DNA of 64,000 nucleotides from Tritrichomonas musculus (Eukaryota; Parabasalia; Tritrichomonadida; Tritrichomonadidae): assembly GCA_039105265.1 (NCBI GenBank), contig JAPFFF010000001.1:6510001-6574000 (forward strand), written 5' to 3'. The position numbers were made by a program, and so were the translations under genes. Positions within the stretch are counted from its first letter, which is position 1. The number at the start of each line of letters is the position of its first letter. This document shows, one piece after another, positions 49,057 through 58,842 of the stretch. Below the pieces are notes generated by a model. It saw only the letters and a program-made list of their open reading frames with translations, was not told the DNA's origin and searched no databases.

Positions 49057-52000
49057 ATGAATGAAATAACTAAAAGAAAAATAATGAGCTCATATAATTC
49101 TCATTCTTTTTCACCATCAAAGCAACCATATAAAAAACGACTACCTCAAGTTCCTCATTTAATTACTCATTCAAATAAGCCAAAACCTCTTCCACTTGGA
49201 GGACATAAATTTGTTGTTAACACTTCACAACATAACCTTTTACAAGTTACACCAACGCATATTGGCGAAAACAAACCACTTCCTGATATAGGCTCAAATG
49301 AAAATTCTGTTTCGAATAGTCAACTGTCTTTGCAGCAGCCAAACAATTTTGACAAAGCTTTAGATGAATTTCTTGTTGAATTAAAGAATAAGCCTTTAAA
49401 TGTATCAATTGAATCAGTTATTAAAACATTTTATTTAGCTTCATCATGTGTAGTTTGGTTATCAGTTCCTAACGTCCAAATGCTTTATGCTCAATCAAAT
49501 GGTGCAATCACATCACAAACGCAAGGGCTTGCTGGTCATTGCTTTTCCCAACGATCTCTTGTCAAGATATCCAGATCAGGATCACATCCTGCTTTCTCTT
49601 CGACAATTGATTCAATGTTTTGTAATGCCAATTCATGTGTTCTTCTTTTCCCGCTTTATGATCATAATGGTAAATTATGGTCAATAGTCGAAGTAGTACG
49701 TGATTCAGAATTTGATCAAAATGATGAAAGCTTTGCCAAATGGTTTTCAAACAAATTTACACTTCTCAGCCAATGGATTAAAACGGATTGTTCCATTCCA
49801 CTCGATGAATTTGCAACAGATATTTTAACTTTACTTCCATCCAACGAGTATTTGAAACTTATTAAGACCAAAATTTCCGAATTATTTGACTGTACATCTA
49901 CTGAAATCTGGAAGATGAGCAAAACGAATGGTAAAGAAGATCCCAAACAAAATATCACTCGTTATACAGATAAAGTCGAAACAGTTGAATTCTCCAAATC
50001 AGGAATTGTTTATGATGCCATCGCAAAAGATGAAACAGTCAATTGTACCAATGTTCAAATTCATCAAAGTTATAATCCAACCATTGATGGTCGTAACCCT
50101 CAACCAGCTCTAGCAGTTCCTATTCTTGATACTGTCAATAATCTTATCTATGCTGTTGTTCTTCGAGGTCCACGTCACAATAAATTATTTACGAAAGGCG
50201 ATGAATATAATTTAAGACGAGCTGGACCATTAATTTTATTAGGATTAACCAACTGTGAATCATTTTCTCAATTTGATGAAAGCCTGAAAGATTCGAAGAG
50301 TGAGCGAGAAGGTCTCACAGCTCTTCTTGAAGTTGTTGAAATTATCTCATCTCAATTGAATGTTGACAATCTTGTTGAACTCATTATGGAGAAAGGTCGA
50401 GAATTGACCAATGCTGATCGATGTTCATTATTCCTTGTTAACGACAGCAGAGACCGTTTAAAGACCTCATTACAAAGCGGACTTGACAAATCGATTGAAT
50501 TACCAATTGACAAAGGTATAGCTGGTAAAACCGCCACAGAAGGTAAAATATTTAACATTGTCGATGCCTATAATTCAGAATTCTTTGACTCGACAATTGA
50601 TATGTCGAGTGGTTATCGAACCAAGTCAATTTTATCAGTTCCAATCTACAATACTCGCTCAGAAATCATTGGTGTTACAGAAATGGTGAATAAAAGCGGA
50701 GGACAAAATTTCACATCATGGGATGAGAAACTTATTCAAATTTTCAATGTCTACTGTGGCATTTCTCTTGAGAACTCCAAGTTATTCAACCAGGCCAATC
50801 AAACGAACAACAAACTTCGTTCCTTCTTTGACACAGCCTTTTCGATGGCGAAAAGCGAATCATTACAAAAAATATTTGAAAACATCATGCAAAATGCGAA
50901 ACAAAGCATCAATGCCGATCGTGGAACAATCTTTCTATATAATGAAAACGAGAAAGAAGGATTGACGACTTTTTTGGCCGATGGAGAAAATATACCAAAT
51001 TCAATGCCCATTGAAAAAGGTGTCTATGGCCAAGTTGTCCGAACCAAAGAAGCAGTTTTTGTCAACGATGCCTATAACTATGAACATTTTAATCCTGAAA
51101 TTGACAAAATCACCGGCTACAAAACGAAGTCTTTATTAGTTTCACCAATTTTGTCAACGAATGGTGAATTAATTGGCATTGTTGAAATGTTAAATAAAAA
51201 AGAAGGCGAATTTGAGAAGAAGGACCTTCAAATCATAAACGCATTTGCCACTTTTTGCTCAATTGCGCTAGAGCGGAATAGGTACAAGGACATTGCACTG
51301 TACGGCGATGCAAACATTGAAATGAAGAAGTACATACACGAAGATGAGCGTGATAAGCAAACAGTTCCGAATTCGTTAAAACTTACAGACGATGAAATTC
51401 AGCAAGTTTCAAGACTGAATTGTTTTGCCGTCAATTTTAAGGGCATTGGTCATTTTAAGGAACTTTTTTACTTCTTCAATTACTTCCATCTTCGCGAAGA
51501 ATATCAGATTTCGAATGAAGTTTTCTTCAGGTTTATCTTCACGATCAGTGGCACGTACAACGATGTTCCTTATCACAATTGGACACATGCGTGTGATGTT
51601 TCGCAATATATTTTTTATGAAGTGACGACTTCAAAATTCGACCAAATTTTGACTAAATTAGAATTGTATGGTTTATTTATTAGCGCAATTTGTCACGACG
51701 CAAATCATCAAGGTTTTAATAACGTCTTTAACGTCAAGGCTGAGACGCCTTTAGGAATTCTTTTTAAGGACCAGAGTGTCATGGAGATGCATCACATCGA
51801 GACATCAATTCCAATCATCGCTCGCGACGACATCAACTTGTTCCACGCCTTGAATCCGGAAGAAACAAGGAAGATTTGGAACTTGTTCATCAAGATGATT
51901 CTGTCAACCGACATGGCCCACCACTTCGAGCTTGTCAAAAAAGCGCAGGGCCTTCTCGACGAGGATACTTTCAGCTGGGAAGAGCCAGAATGTCGAATGC

Positions 52001-52344
52001 TCGCTTTGCAGCTCATTTTGAAAGTCGCAGACATTTCTAACGTCTCCAGGCCTTTCGAATTGGCTGACAAATGGTGCGACATATTGAACAACGAGTTCTT
52101 CAGGCAAGGCGACCTTGAAAAGGAATCCGGAATCGGTTTGACTTCCCCGTTGAACGATAGAGAAAATTCTGATAAGCCTAAATCACAGATCGGGTTTTAC
52201 AACTTCATTTGCTTGCCGCTTTATCAGGTCGTGGCGAGAATATTCCCTGAGCTGCAGGTTAACGTGGACTCCCTGAAGTCAAACTTGGAACAATGGAAGA
52301 AATTGGCTGCTGCAAACGCGCCTCCTCCTGAAGAAAAGAAATAA
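49057..52344 (+). CDS. Cyclic-nucleotide phosphodiesterase with tandem GAF domains
   Basis: The start is placed at ATG 49057; an in-frame ATG at 49084 (MSSYNSHS) is an alternative. The product has about 1095 residues. Two diverged GAF domains (about 98-228 and 261-408) precede two clear ones (about 418-580 and 586-744). The third has NKSGGQNFTSWDE, matching the NKxnFxxxDE motif of cyclic-nucleotide-binding GAFs; the fourth has only part of it. The class I PDE catalytic domain spans about 800-1090, with metal-binding HNWTHACD at about 838, HDANHQGFNN at about 880 and VADISNVSRPFELADKW at about 989. All are intact, so it should hydrolyse cAMP and/or cGMP under GAF control. Confidence 0.93.
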   Translation: MNEITKRKIMSSYNSHSFSPSKQPYKKRLPQVPHLITHSNKPKPLPLGGHKFVVNTSQHNLLQVTPTHIGENKPLPDIGSNENSVSNSQLSLQQPNNFDKALDEFLVELKNKPLNVSIESVIKTFYLASSCVVWLSVPNVQMLYAQSNGAITSQTQGLAGHCFSQRSLVKISRSGSHPAFSSTIDSMFCNANSCVLLFPLYDHNGKLWSIVEVVRDSEFDQNDESFAKWFSNKFTLLSQWIKTDCSIPLDEFATDILTLLPSNEYLKLIKTKISELFDCTSTEIWKMSKTNGKEDPKQNITRYTDKVETVEFSKSGIVYDAIAKDETVNCTNVQIHQSYNPTIDGRNPQPALAVPILDTVNNLIYAVVLRGPRHNKLFTKGDEYNLRRAGPLILLGLTNCESFSQFDESLKDSKSEREGLTALLEVVEIISSQLNVDNLVELIMEKGRELTNADRCSLFLVNDSRDRLKTSLQSGLDKSIELPIDKGIAGKTATEGKIFNIVDAYNSEFFDSTIDMSSGYRTKSILSVPIYNTRSEIIGVTEMVNKSGGQNFTSWDEKLIQIFNVYCGISLENSKLFNQANQTNNKLRSFFDTAFSMAKSESLQKIFENIMQNAKQSINADRGTIFLYNENEKEGLTTFLADGENIPNSMPIEKGVYGQVVRTKEAVFVNDAYNYEHFNPEIDKITGYKTKSLLVSPILSTNGELIGIVEMLNKKEGEFEKKDLQIINAFATFCSIALERNRYKDIALYGDANIEMKKYIHEDERDKQTVPNSLKLTDDEIQQVSRLNCFAVNFKGIGHFKELFYFFNYFHLREEYQISNEVFFRFIFTISGTYNDVPYHNWTHACDVSQYIFYEVTTSKFDQILTKLELYGLFISAICHDANHQGFNNVFNVKAETPLGILFKDQSVMEMHHIETSIPIIARDDINLFHALNPEETRKIWNLFIKMILSTDMAHHFELVKKAQGLLDEDTFSWEEPECRMLALQLILKVADISNVSRPFELADKWCDILNNEFFRQGDLEKESGIGLTSPLNDRENSDKPKSQIGFYNFICLPLYQVVARIFPELQVNVDSLKSNLEQWKKLAAANAPPPEEKK

Positions 52345-53015
52345 GAAATTTTGAGTTTTTATGATTTTTGTTTATTTAAGTTTTTATTTAAAAGTTTTTC
52401 TCTTGGAATATGTTTTCAATTGCTTTGTAATATTAAACTTTGATAATCAAGTAAGGGTTGTTATTGGTGTGATCTCTTTTAATGCAGCACAAAAATCTTT
52501 TAATGCAACACAAAAATCTTTTAATGCAACACAAAAATCTTTTATTGCTTATTGTCATATTTACAAGTGCACTTTCAAACTTTGTGCTTTCAAAAATATG
52601 AGTAATGCCGGCACACATGTACTCATCATCAATTTCAAGAATTTGTGGACATAAAAATGTATATCCGGCACAAATGGGACATTACAAAAGCAGAGTGTGG
52701 CATGGTGCATATCCACACTTATGAATATGGTAATAAAGCATTCAAAATGCCAATAACAGCATTTACTATTAATTTATCAAATCACAAAGTTTAAATGCGT
52801 GTTTGCTCACAAATAGCTATTTATGAAAGTTGTTTGAAAATATGACTGAGCATTAATGCTTTTTATTCAATATAGCATTAGAGCTATGCTTAAAAATGCA
52901 GAAAGTTTAAATGAGTGTTTTGCTTATAAATAGACGTTTATAAATGTGACATATAATTGTCAAATGATTTTTTTTTTTTTTAAAAAAAAAAATTTGATGA
53001 CGCATTTTGAATTAT
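52345..53015. other. Convergent spacer with short repeats
   Basis: The gap between the PDE and BTB/F5-8C genes is less A+T-rich than most spacers. Besides the 21-bp tandem repeat it holds two diverged direct copies of AAAGTTTAAATG(C/A)GTGTTT(T)GCT near 52786 and 52902. A 45-codon frame near 52654-52794 (MYIRHKWDITKAECG...) is open but unrecognised. The interval may be decayed repetitive DNA. Confidence 0.4.
52474..52547. repeat. 21-bp tandem repeat, about 3.5 copies
   Basis: The unit TCTTTTAATGCAACACAAAAA is repeated with one or two changes just after the PDE gene. The period is a multiple of three, which creates an open frame reading FNATQKS, but there is no sign that it is translated. Confidence 0.85.
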
Positions 53016-54326
53016 CTAGATTAATAGCCCATATAATTCAAATGAATTAACGCATAAGTGGTCATGTTCATTCCAGCTTTTGTTGGTTTGCCGCATTCGA
53101 ATATATTTGAATGCTTTATTTCGTGGATTAAGAATTGTGAATGTGTAAACTAAGTTATTTCCATTAATAAAGGGACAATCGTTTTGCTCATCAATCGCAA
53201 TCCATTGTTCGTTATCATCTGATCCTTCAATGACCCAAGATTTAGGATGGCAGCCGTATTTGATAGTTGCGATGTAAGATCTGATCGTGTAATTTTTAGG
53301 AATGACTCTTCTTTCTTTGAAATCAAAGCATAGCCATGAATTAGGGAGATCTTTGGATGCGAAATATTTGTTTTGGTCGTCGAATAAAATGACATTCTGA
53401 TCTGACCAACTATCATCATCACGATCGATTGAAGAGGAAGTAATATTTAATTCTTCAGAAATATTTCCATTTGATGTTTTCCTAAGGTAATTAAAAATGC
53501 CATCAAATTCTTTATTTCTTTCATATAATATTGGCGTTCCTATAGAGTTGTAACGATTCCGGTTAGATACTAATTCGATAGGTTTATTTAATGTTTGTTC
53601 AAGTCTTGTTAAAAGCATAATCCAAATTTGCTTAGTAATATCATTAAAATCAAAAATTGAAAGAAATTCAATCATTGTTTTTTGTGATACATTCAAAAAT
53701 TGAACATATTCATACAAATTTGAATACATATTTGAATTTTTATAAAGATTATTCAAAAAATTTAAAAGCTGATCTTCCGATTTTAATCGAAGTTTATCAC
53801 TCATTAGAATTCTTTCAAGTATCTCTAGAGGGAGATTCATCATTTCTTCTTGATGCGTTTCTACAATTTCGAAAAAATGTGATGATATAAATTCGATTTC
53901 ACCCGAAATATATTTTGAATAGAAAAAGTGGGAATTTTCATGCTTATTAATTAGCTCAAAAACGTTATCATTTGTAATCCCTCCTTCAATATCTTTATCA
54001 TTTATAATTATCGATTCATTCCCTAAGTTTTCAATAATTTCTGAGATGAATTTTGTTTCGGTTTTTGGAATATCTATTTCATTAAAATTGAGAAGTTGAA
54101 GAAAAAATGAAAAGTCGCCTTTTTCACGAGTTGTAATTGAATATTGATTAATTGTTGGATCTGTTATATGATTAGCGCTAATTTTCGGTGACAAAATATC
54201 AGCAACAATTCGACAAGTTTGAAATTCTTCCCCATTCACAATAAATGTAAAATCTTTGTCATACATTTGGAAAGGAACGTTTAGAATTGTGCTTGTTTCA
54301 AGTTTGATTTGATTTTTTTCTATCAT
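53016..54326 (-). CDS. BTB-like / F5/8 type C (discoidin) domain protein
   Basis: This 436-residue protein has a BTB-like N-terminal region at about 25-110 (KDFTFIVNGEEFQTCRIVADILSPKI), a helical BACK-like middle (about 145-230), and a C-terminal F5/8 type C domain at about 290-436 (IDRDDDSWSDQNVILFDDQNKYFASKDLPNSWLCFDFKERRVIPKNYTIRS, SWVIEGSDDNEQW, FKYIRMRQT). This combination is a large family in trichomonads. It has no signal peptide, so the discoidin domain is probably intracellular, perhaps recognising glycans or proteins in a CUL3-type context. Confidence 0.88.
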   Translation of the reverse strand: MIEKNQIKLETSTILNVPFQMYDKDFTFIVNGEEFQTCRIVADILSPKISANHITDPTINQYSITTREKGDFSFFLQLLNFNEIDIPKTETKFISEIIENLGNESIIINDKDIEGGITNDNVFELINKHENSHFFYSKYISGEIEFISSHFFEIVETHQEEMMNLPLEILERILMSDKLRLKSEDQLLNFLNNLYKNSNMYSNLYEYVQFLNVSQKTMIEFLSIFDFNDITKQIWIMLLTRLEQTLNKPIELVSNRNRYNSIGTPILYERNKEFDGIFNYLRKTSNGNISEELNITSSSIDRDDDSWSDQNVILFDDQNKYFASKDLPNSWLCFDFKERRVIPKNYTIRSYIATIKYGCHPKSWVIEGSDDNEQWIAIDEQNDCPFINGNNLVYTFTILNPRNKAFKYIRMRQTNKSWNEHDHLCVNSFELYGLLI

Positions 54327-54491
54327 AAATCTTTGATTTTCTTAAAGTGCTCAAAGCGCTGAAAAAGTTTGACCATAGAGCATATATGCTCACAAATAAA
54401 AAAGCACAAAATTTCTATATTTTTTTTATACAAACATAATATTATTTTTTTATAAATGCGCATCCTTAGGTAAAGAATATTAAAAATAAAT

Positions 54492-56633
54492 TCAATATCG
54501 ATAACCTGCTCTTTCAAACATTTCTCTTCTTCTATTGTTAAAATCATTAATTGTATCTATAACTTCAACTGTTCCATTATCCAAAATTTTTCCAAGATCA
54601 CCTGTTGCAAACCAGCCATCTTCAGTTATGGATTTATTTGTTAATTCTTCATTTTTATGATAACATTTAAATAAGCATGGACCTTTAACCATTATTTCAC
54701 CTTGATCACCATTATTAACATTCGTATTAGCTGAAAAAAAGTTTCTAAGTCTTATTTCACATGTAGCTGTTGGTGCTCCAACATTTCCAACATCTTTATC
54801 ATCAACGTGTTGAATACAGCAAACGCCCCCAGCTTCAGTAACTCCATACATTTGGATGCAAGGAATTTGAAGTAGAATTCGAATATTATGCTGGATTTGA
54901 GGGTTTAGGTAGCATGATGTTGAAATGACTAATCGAAGTCTCCCGCCAACGTAAGAACGAAATTGGTCGATTGCAAGAATTTTTGATATCCATGGAATTG
55001 GTGATGAGCTATCTGTTGCTTGTTCGGCCAATTTTAACGTGAAATCATAAATCATGCGTTTAAAAACGTTTTGCTTTAGTGTTTTTTGTATTAAAATATC
55101 TGAAATATCTTTCACAGCATCTCCTGTTAAAGCGAGAATTGTTGGTCTTAAAATGTTAATTGATTTAAAAATGATTTCTGAGACTTTTCTTCTTTTTTCA
55201 TCTTCAATATCTTCTTCTTGAATATAATTTTTATCATAGATTTTATTACTTTTACTAGAGCTTGGTTCTTTCTTATTCTTGGCTTCTTCTTCAATTTTCA
55301 TTAATTCATCAACATTATCAATGAATCCAACGCAACCTCCATGCGCTATAATTGTTAATTGAAGTGAACGTTCGAAATCTCGGAACATTGGTAAATTCGA
55401 CATATATATGTCTCTACCAAAATTATATCCACACGATTCAACGCCTGCCGCTGCTGCAATCAAGTTGTAATGTGTTAGATAACACGGTTTTAAAGACCCG
55501 CATCTTCCTGCTCCAACGTTTAAAGCGCATAATGTGTCAGGGTAAATTTGAGGAATCCTTGACAAAACATCATGATTTGTTAAATAATCTGTATCATTGT
55601 CAATTTCAACATCAGGGAAATCCTCTTCTTCATTTTTTATATCATGCTTGCTTGAACTAGTTTTACTATTTGCCTTAGCATTTGCTTTAATATTAGTATT
55701 TTTTTTCGGTTTCTGTTCTTGAACTTGAGAAGCTAAAATTTGTGGAAGAGAAAAGCATTTGATTCCGATTTCTTCAGAAAATATTTCTTCTATGTCCTTG
55801 TCATCATCATTTTCATTAATTCTATCTTGAAAATTAACTGCAATTTCGCCGAGATCAGAATCATCACAGAATACAAAAACTTTATTAACTTTTCCTGGTG
55901 AATTATGTGGATACATTTTTAAAACAAGATTTTTGAACGTATTTTTTGAACAAATAATTGATGTGCATTTAAAAACTTGAACCATGCTTGTTACAATTTC
56001 TGGTTCGTAACTAATATCAATAGGAATAATGACTGCTCCAATAAATGCACATGCCCATTGAGCAAGAGGAAAATATATCGAGTTTTCTAATAATATTCCT
56101 ACAAATTCGCCATCAACACCAATTTTGGTTGAAAATCCGCCTACTTTGATTAATCCGGTTGCTGTTGCTTTAACAAGATCACTGAATTCTCCATATGTTA
56201 ACCATTCAAAATTTTCATTGTTATCATCATCATTTTGTTTTTTATTATTATTATTAATATTATTATTAGTTGTTGAGAGTAATTGAGTTGCGAGCCCTTG
56301 AATCTTTCCTGTGATATTATTTTTGCTATTTTTATAACTCAGAGATCCAAATATAGGATATGAACTATAATTATCAACAATTTGATCAAATAAACGATTT
56401 AATGTATAAGTCTCTGGGTAATTAATAAAAGTTCCTATAATTTCTCCCACTTCATGATTTTTTTCTGTTTCATTTTCGCTTTCGCTATCATTATCCTCAT
56501 TTTTATCTTTATCAATTACTTTTTCGGTAAAGACACGCGTATCTACATTCCGAAATGGGATTGTCTCGCCTTGTTCTAATTTAAAGTTTGGAATGGTAGT
56601 TGCACGAATTTCGGTAGGTCCGAAATTTCTCAT
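54492..56633 (-). CDS. Acyl-CoA-synthetase-like protein lacking the ATP loop and C-terminal domain
   Basis: This 713-residue protein has the ANL/ACSL large-domain fold: FEWLTYGEFSDLVKATATGL, GEFVGILLENSIYFPLAQWACAFIGAVIIPI, THYNLIAAAAGVESCG, the A5-like MYGVTEAGG and A6-like GWFATGDLG. The usual ATP-binding TSGTTGxPKG before the LTHxNL helix is replaced by NVGAGRCGSLKP. The chain ends about 30 residues after the GD of A6, so the mobile C-terminal domain with its catalytic Lys is absent. Two low-complexity insertions (about 115-130 and 305-355) are present. It divides an 87-bp promoter gap with the DHFR-family gene. It is most likely a catalytically dead relative. Confidence 0.8.
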   Translation of the reverse strand: MRNFGPTEIRATTIPNFKLEQGETIPFRNVDTRVFTEKVIDKDKNEDNDSESENETEKNHEVGEIIGTFINYPETYTLNRLFDQIVDNYSSYPIFGSLSYKNSKNNITGKIQGLATQLLSTTNNNINNNNKKQNDDDNNENFEWLTYGEFSDLVKATATGLIKVGGFSTKIGVDGEFVGILLENSIYFPLAQWACAFIGAVIIPIDISYEPEIVTSMVQVFKCTSIICSKNTFKNLVLKMYPHNSPGKVNKVFVFCDDSDLGEIAVNFQDRINENDDDKDIEEIFSEEIGIKCFSLPQILASQVQEQKPKKNTNIKANAKANSKTSSSKHDIKNEEEDFPDVEIDNDTDYLTNHDVLSRIPQIYPDTLCALNVGAGRCGSLKPCYLTHYNLIAAAAGVESCGYNFGRDIYMSNLPMFRDFERSLQLTIIAHGGCVGFIDNVDELMKIEEEAKNKKEPSSSKSNKIYDKNYIQEEDIEDEKRRKVSEIIFKSINILRPTILALTGDAVKDISDILIQKTLKQNVFKRMIYDFTLKLAEQATDSSSPIPWISKILAIDQFRSYVGGRLRLVISTSCYLNPQIQHNIRILLQIPCIQMYGVTEAGGVCCIQHVDDKDVGNVGAPTATCEIRLRNFFSANTNVNNGDQGEIMVKGPCLFKCYHKNEELTNKSITEDGWFATGDLGKILDNGTVEVIDTINDFNNRRREMFERAGYRY

Positions 56634-56720
56634 TAATTACTTCGTTAGATTTTGAAGCGATATACGTTTAAATATAATATTCAAAAAGAGAAAATTGAGA
56701 ATACTCTGATTTTATTTTAT
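56634..56720. promoter_or_regulatory. Bidirectional promoter gap
   Basis: Only 87 bases separate the divergent starts of the acyl-CoA-synthetase-like and DHFR-family genes, so both promoters must lie here. ATTCAAAAAGAG at about 56682-56693 resembles the CAAAAAGTT element on the DHFR side, 27 nt before its ATG. Confidence 0.4.
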
Positions 56721-57224
56721 ATGTCTATTTCTCAAACAAATCTGTTTACCAATACAATTGTATATCCATGGTTAAAAGCTATTTCAGCAGTAGCAGATGG
56801 CAATAATGTCATTGGAAATAAAGGATCATTACCATGGAACTATCCCAAAGAATATCAATTTTTTTGTGATACAACAAAAGGTCACCAACTTGTTTATGGC
56901 AAAAAAACGTATCAAAGTGGATTTATTCCAGAGCATTCAAAATTATATGTATTGAGTTCTCAATTAAATCCAACTGATGATGCTATTATAATAAAGAATA
57001 TAAATGAAATTGAAAAGCCTCCTGAAAATGAAACATTATGGGTATGCGGAGGACAAAATGTTTATTCTGTTTTTCTACCATTTTGCTCAGAATTATATAT
57101 TTCTCATATACATGGGCATTTTGATGGCGATACATTTTTCCCAGAATTTAAAAATTTGTTCCATAAGAAAAAAGTGATATATGATTGTCCTGAATATACC
57201 ACAGTGATTTATGAGCATAATTAA
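56721..57224 (+). CDS. Dihydrofolate reductase family protein
   Basis: The start is placed at ATG 56721 (MSISQTNLF); the 23 codons upstream lack ATG. At 167 residues the length is right for DHFR. Motifs in order: AISAVADGNNVIGNKGSLPWN (substrate loop with the LPW), PKEYQFFCDTT with Glu at the catalytic acid position, VYGKKTYQS (cofactor loop), CGGQNVYSVFLP (NADPH GG motif) and FDGDTFFPEF. All suggest a working enzyme reducing dihydrofolate or a pterin. Codon use is A+T-rich like the neighbours, so any transfer is not recent. Confidence 0.88.
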   Translation: MSISQTNLFTNTIVYPWLKAISAVADGNNVIGNKGSLPWNYPKEYQFFCDTTKGHQLVYGKKTYQSGFIPEHSKLYVLSSQLNPTDDAIIIKNINEIEKPPENETLWVCGGQNVYSVFLPFCSELYISHIHGHFDGDTFFPEFKNLFHKKKVIYDCPEYTTVIYEHN

Positions 57225-57426
57225 TTTCTCCCGTCATAAATAAATAATGCATATGTTAGTACAATATTATTACTATATTATGATTTATTTCCTTTTAAGT
57301 CTTTTTTCTTTTTTTGCTCTCAAAGTGTTGATTTAATAATATGTGTATATTAAAAAGTATTTCAAGACTAATAATAATAATAAATATTGCAAAATTACTA
57401 TTTCATCTTTTTAGAGTATATACCTT

Positions 57427-58842
57427 TTAATCATATTTAACATTTATTTGTTCAAGTGTATCATATAACGAAGGGAAATGTTTCTTTAAAACTTCTGGAT
57501 CTTCCAAGTAAATGAGCATAAGTGAATCTGTAGTTGATATAATCAAAGAGCTTAAAATAGTGAAGAAAGATAGCATATAAGTGACAGTGATCATCATTGT
57601 AATTGGTAATGGCTTTGGATTTTTTTCTGAATGATAATAATAAAGAACTCCAGCAAGTCCAAGAGCTGCAACAAGTAAAAAGAAGAAATTTGAAATTAAA
57701 CAACCGGATATAATTGAATTGCCTTGAAGCTTTCGAATCCTAGTGTTTAAATTCTTTTTTATTAGCCGATTAGAGGCATCTTTATAAGAACATCCAAAAA
57801 CAGCGCAATAAATCAAAGTTTGTCTAGAAAATTGCCTAAAAGAAAATGATGGATTATTACTTTCGTCATTATGATGGTGCCTTAAATGGTAATGCTTTGG
57901 ATTAAATATTTCGAGTATATACTTTAAGACTTGAATTATTGGGAACAAAAGGCCTGCTTTAGCCGCACAACCAAATTGCTTTGTAATAACTCGTTTGACC
58001 GATGCAGAAACAATATTTTTGGTTTCTCCATTTTCTTTGTCATAAAAGCATGATGCTGTTGAACCGCCAGTTATCATATAAGCAAGATAATAAAGAGTCA
58101 TTAAGGTCCAATAATAAGAAAACAAAGTATAAAGATAAATATATGGATTAAATGTAACTTTTTCTTTGAATGATGTTGATATTTTGGTGCCTATAATGAG
58201 CATTGAATTTGTAACAAAAAGAACGAATAGATGAACTATTTCAAATAATGCTAAAGTAGGATGTTCTAATATAAGTGAAGATGATCCTCTTATTAAAGAA
58301 GTTGAAGTGTGTTCAAATTTCCTTCGGTATAAAAATTGAAAAACTCCAAAAATTGCAAGAAGCAAAGAAAAGATAGTAAAAACTAAAGAGATATCATTTA
58401 TGTCGCCACCTTTTCTAAGATCATCTACAACCATCCATAAAAATGAAGTTAGTGGTAAAACTAAAAGAATAAGGTTAGAATATATATTGAGAGCGATATA
58501 AAGTGATGGGAAAACGACTGTGATAAGTAAATGAAAAATATTGACTAAAAGTGTTGCTATAAGAGCAAGTATAACGCATCTTCGCATACTTAAAAATAAA
58601 TAATACAAATCAATATATTGGAAATCGGGAAAAGATTTTTGAAATTCATGAAAACCTTTCTTTTTCGTGAAAAGAATATTGAGCAAGCATCTAAATCCCA
58701 TCGTTTTCTGAACTATATAAAATAAAATCGAAAATGTAGCAACAATATTGAGAATGAAGAGAAAAGCCCATAACAGGCATTGATATTTGTTAGATTTCAA
58801 AGAAGATATTGCAGGTGGATCCTTTTTATTCTCTGTTTTCAT
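57427..58842 (-). CDS. Choline-transporter-like protein (CTL/SLC44 family)
   Basis: This 471-residue polytopic membrane protein has about ten hydrophobic segments. The C-terminal half follows the CTL pattern: a FGCAAKAGLLFPIIQVLKYI helix, YCAVFGCSYKDASNRLIKK (the short cytosolic strand), a helix pair at about 375-440, and TTDSLMLIYLEDPEVLKK at the end, equivalent to the VDTIFLCFLED of CTL proteins. CTL/SLC44 proteins move choline or ethanolamine across membranes. It is convergent with the DHFR-family gene. Confidence 0.85.
   Translation of the reverse strand: MKTENKKDPPAISSLKSNKYQCLLWAFLFILNIVATFSILFYIVQKTMGFRCLLNILFTKKKGFHEFQKSFPDFQYIDLYYLFLSMRRCVILALIATLLVNIFHLLITVVFPSLYIALNIYSNLILLVLPLTSFLWMVVDDLRKGGDINDISLVFTIFSLLLAIFGVFQFLYRRKFEHTSTSLIRGSSSLILEHPTLALFEIVHLFVLFVTNSMLIIGTKISTSFKEKVTFNPYIYLYTLFSYYWTLMTLYYLAYMITGGSTASCFYDKENGETKNIVSASVKRVITKQFGCAAKAGLLFPIIQVLKYILEIFNPKHYHLRHHHNDESNNPSFSFRQFSRQTLIYCAVFGCSYKDASNRLIKKNLNTRIRKLQGNSIISGCLISNFFFLLVAALGLAGVLYYYHSEKNPKPLPITMMITVTYMLSFFTILSSLIISTTDSLMLIYLEDPEVLKKHFPSLYDTLEQINVKYD

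Noticed and set aside
52361-52654. 97-codon frame after the PDE gene with FNATQKS repeats
   Set aside because: It has an ATG (52361) but lies in a repeat-bearing spacer; the open frame is a by-product of a 21-bp repeat, and there is no domain.
54323-54547. 74-codon frame between the BTB/F5-8C and acyl-CoA-synthetase-like genes
   Set aside because: It overlaps the 3' end of the latter in another frame and is hydrophobic A+T-rich noise.
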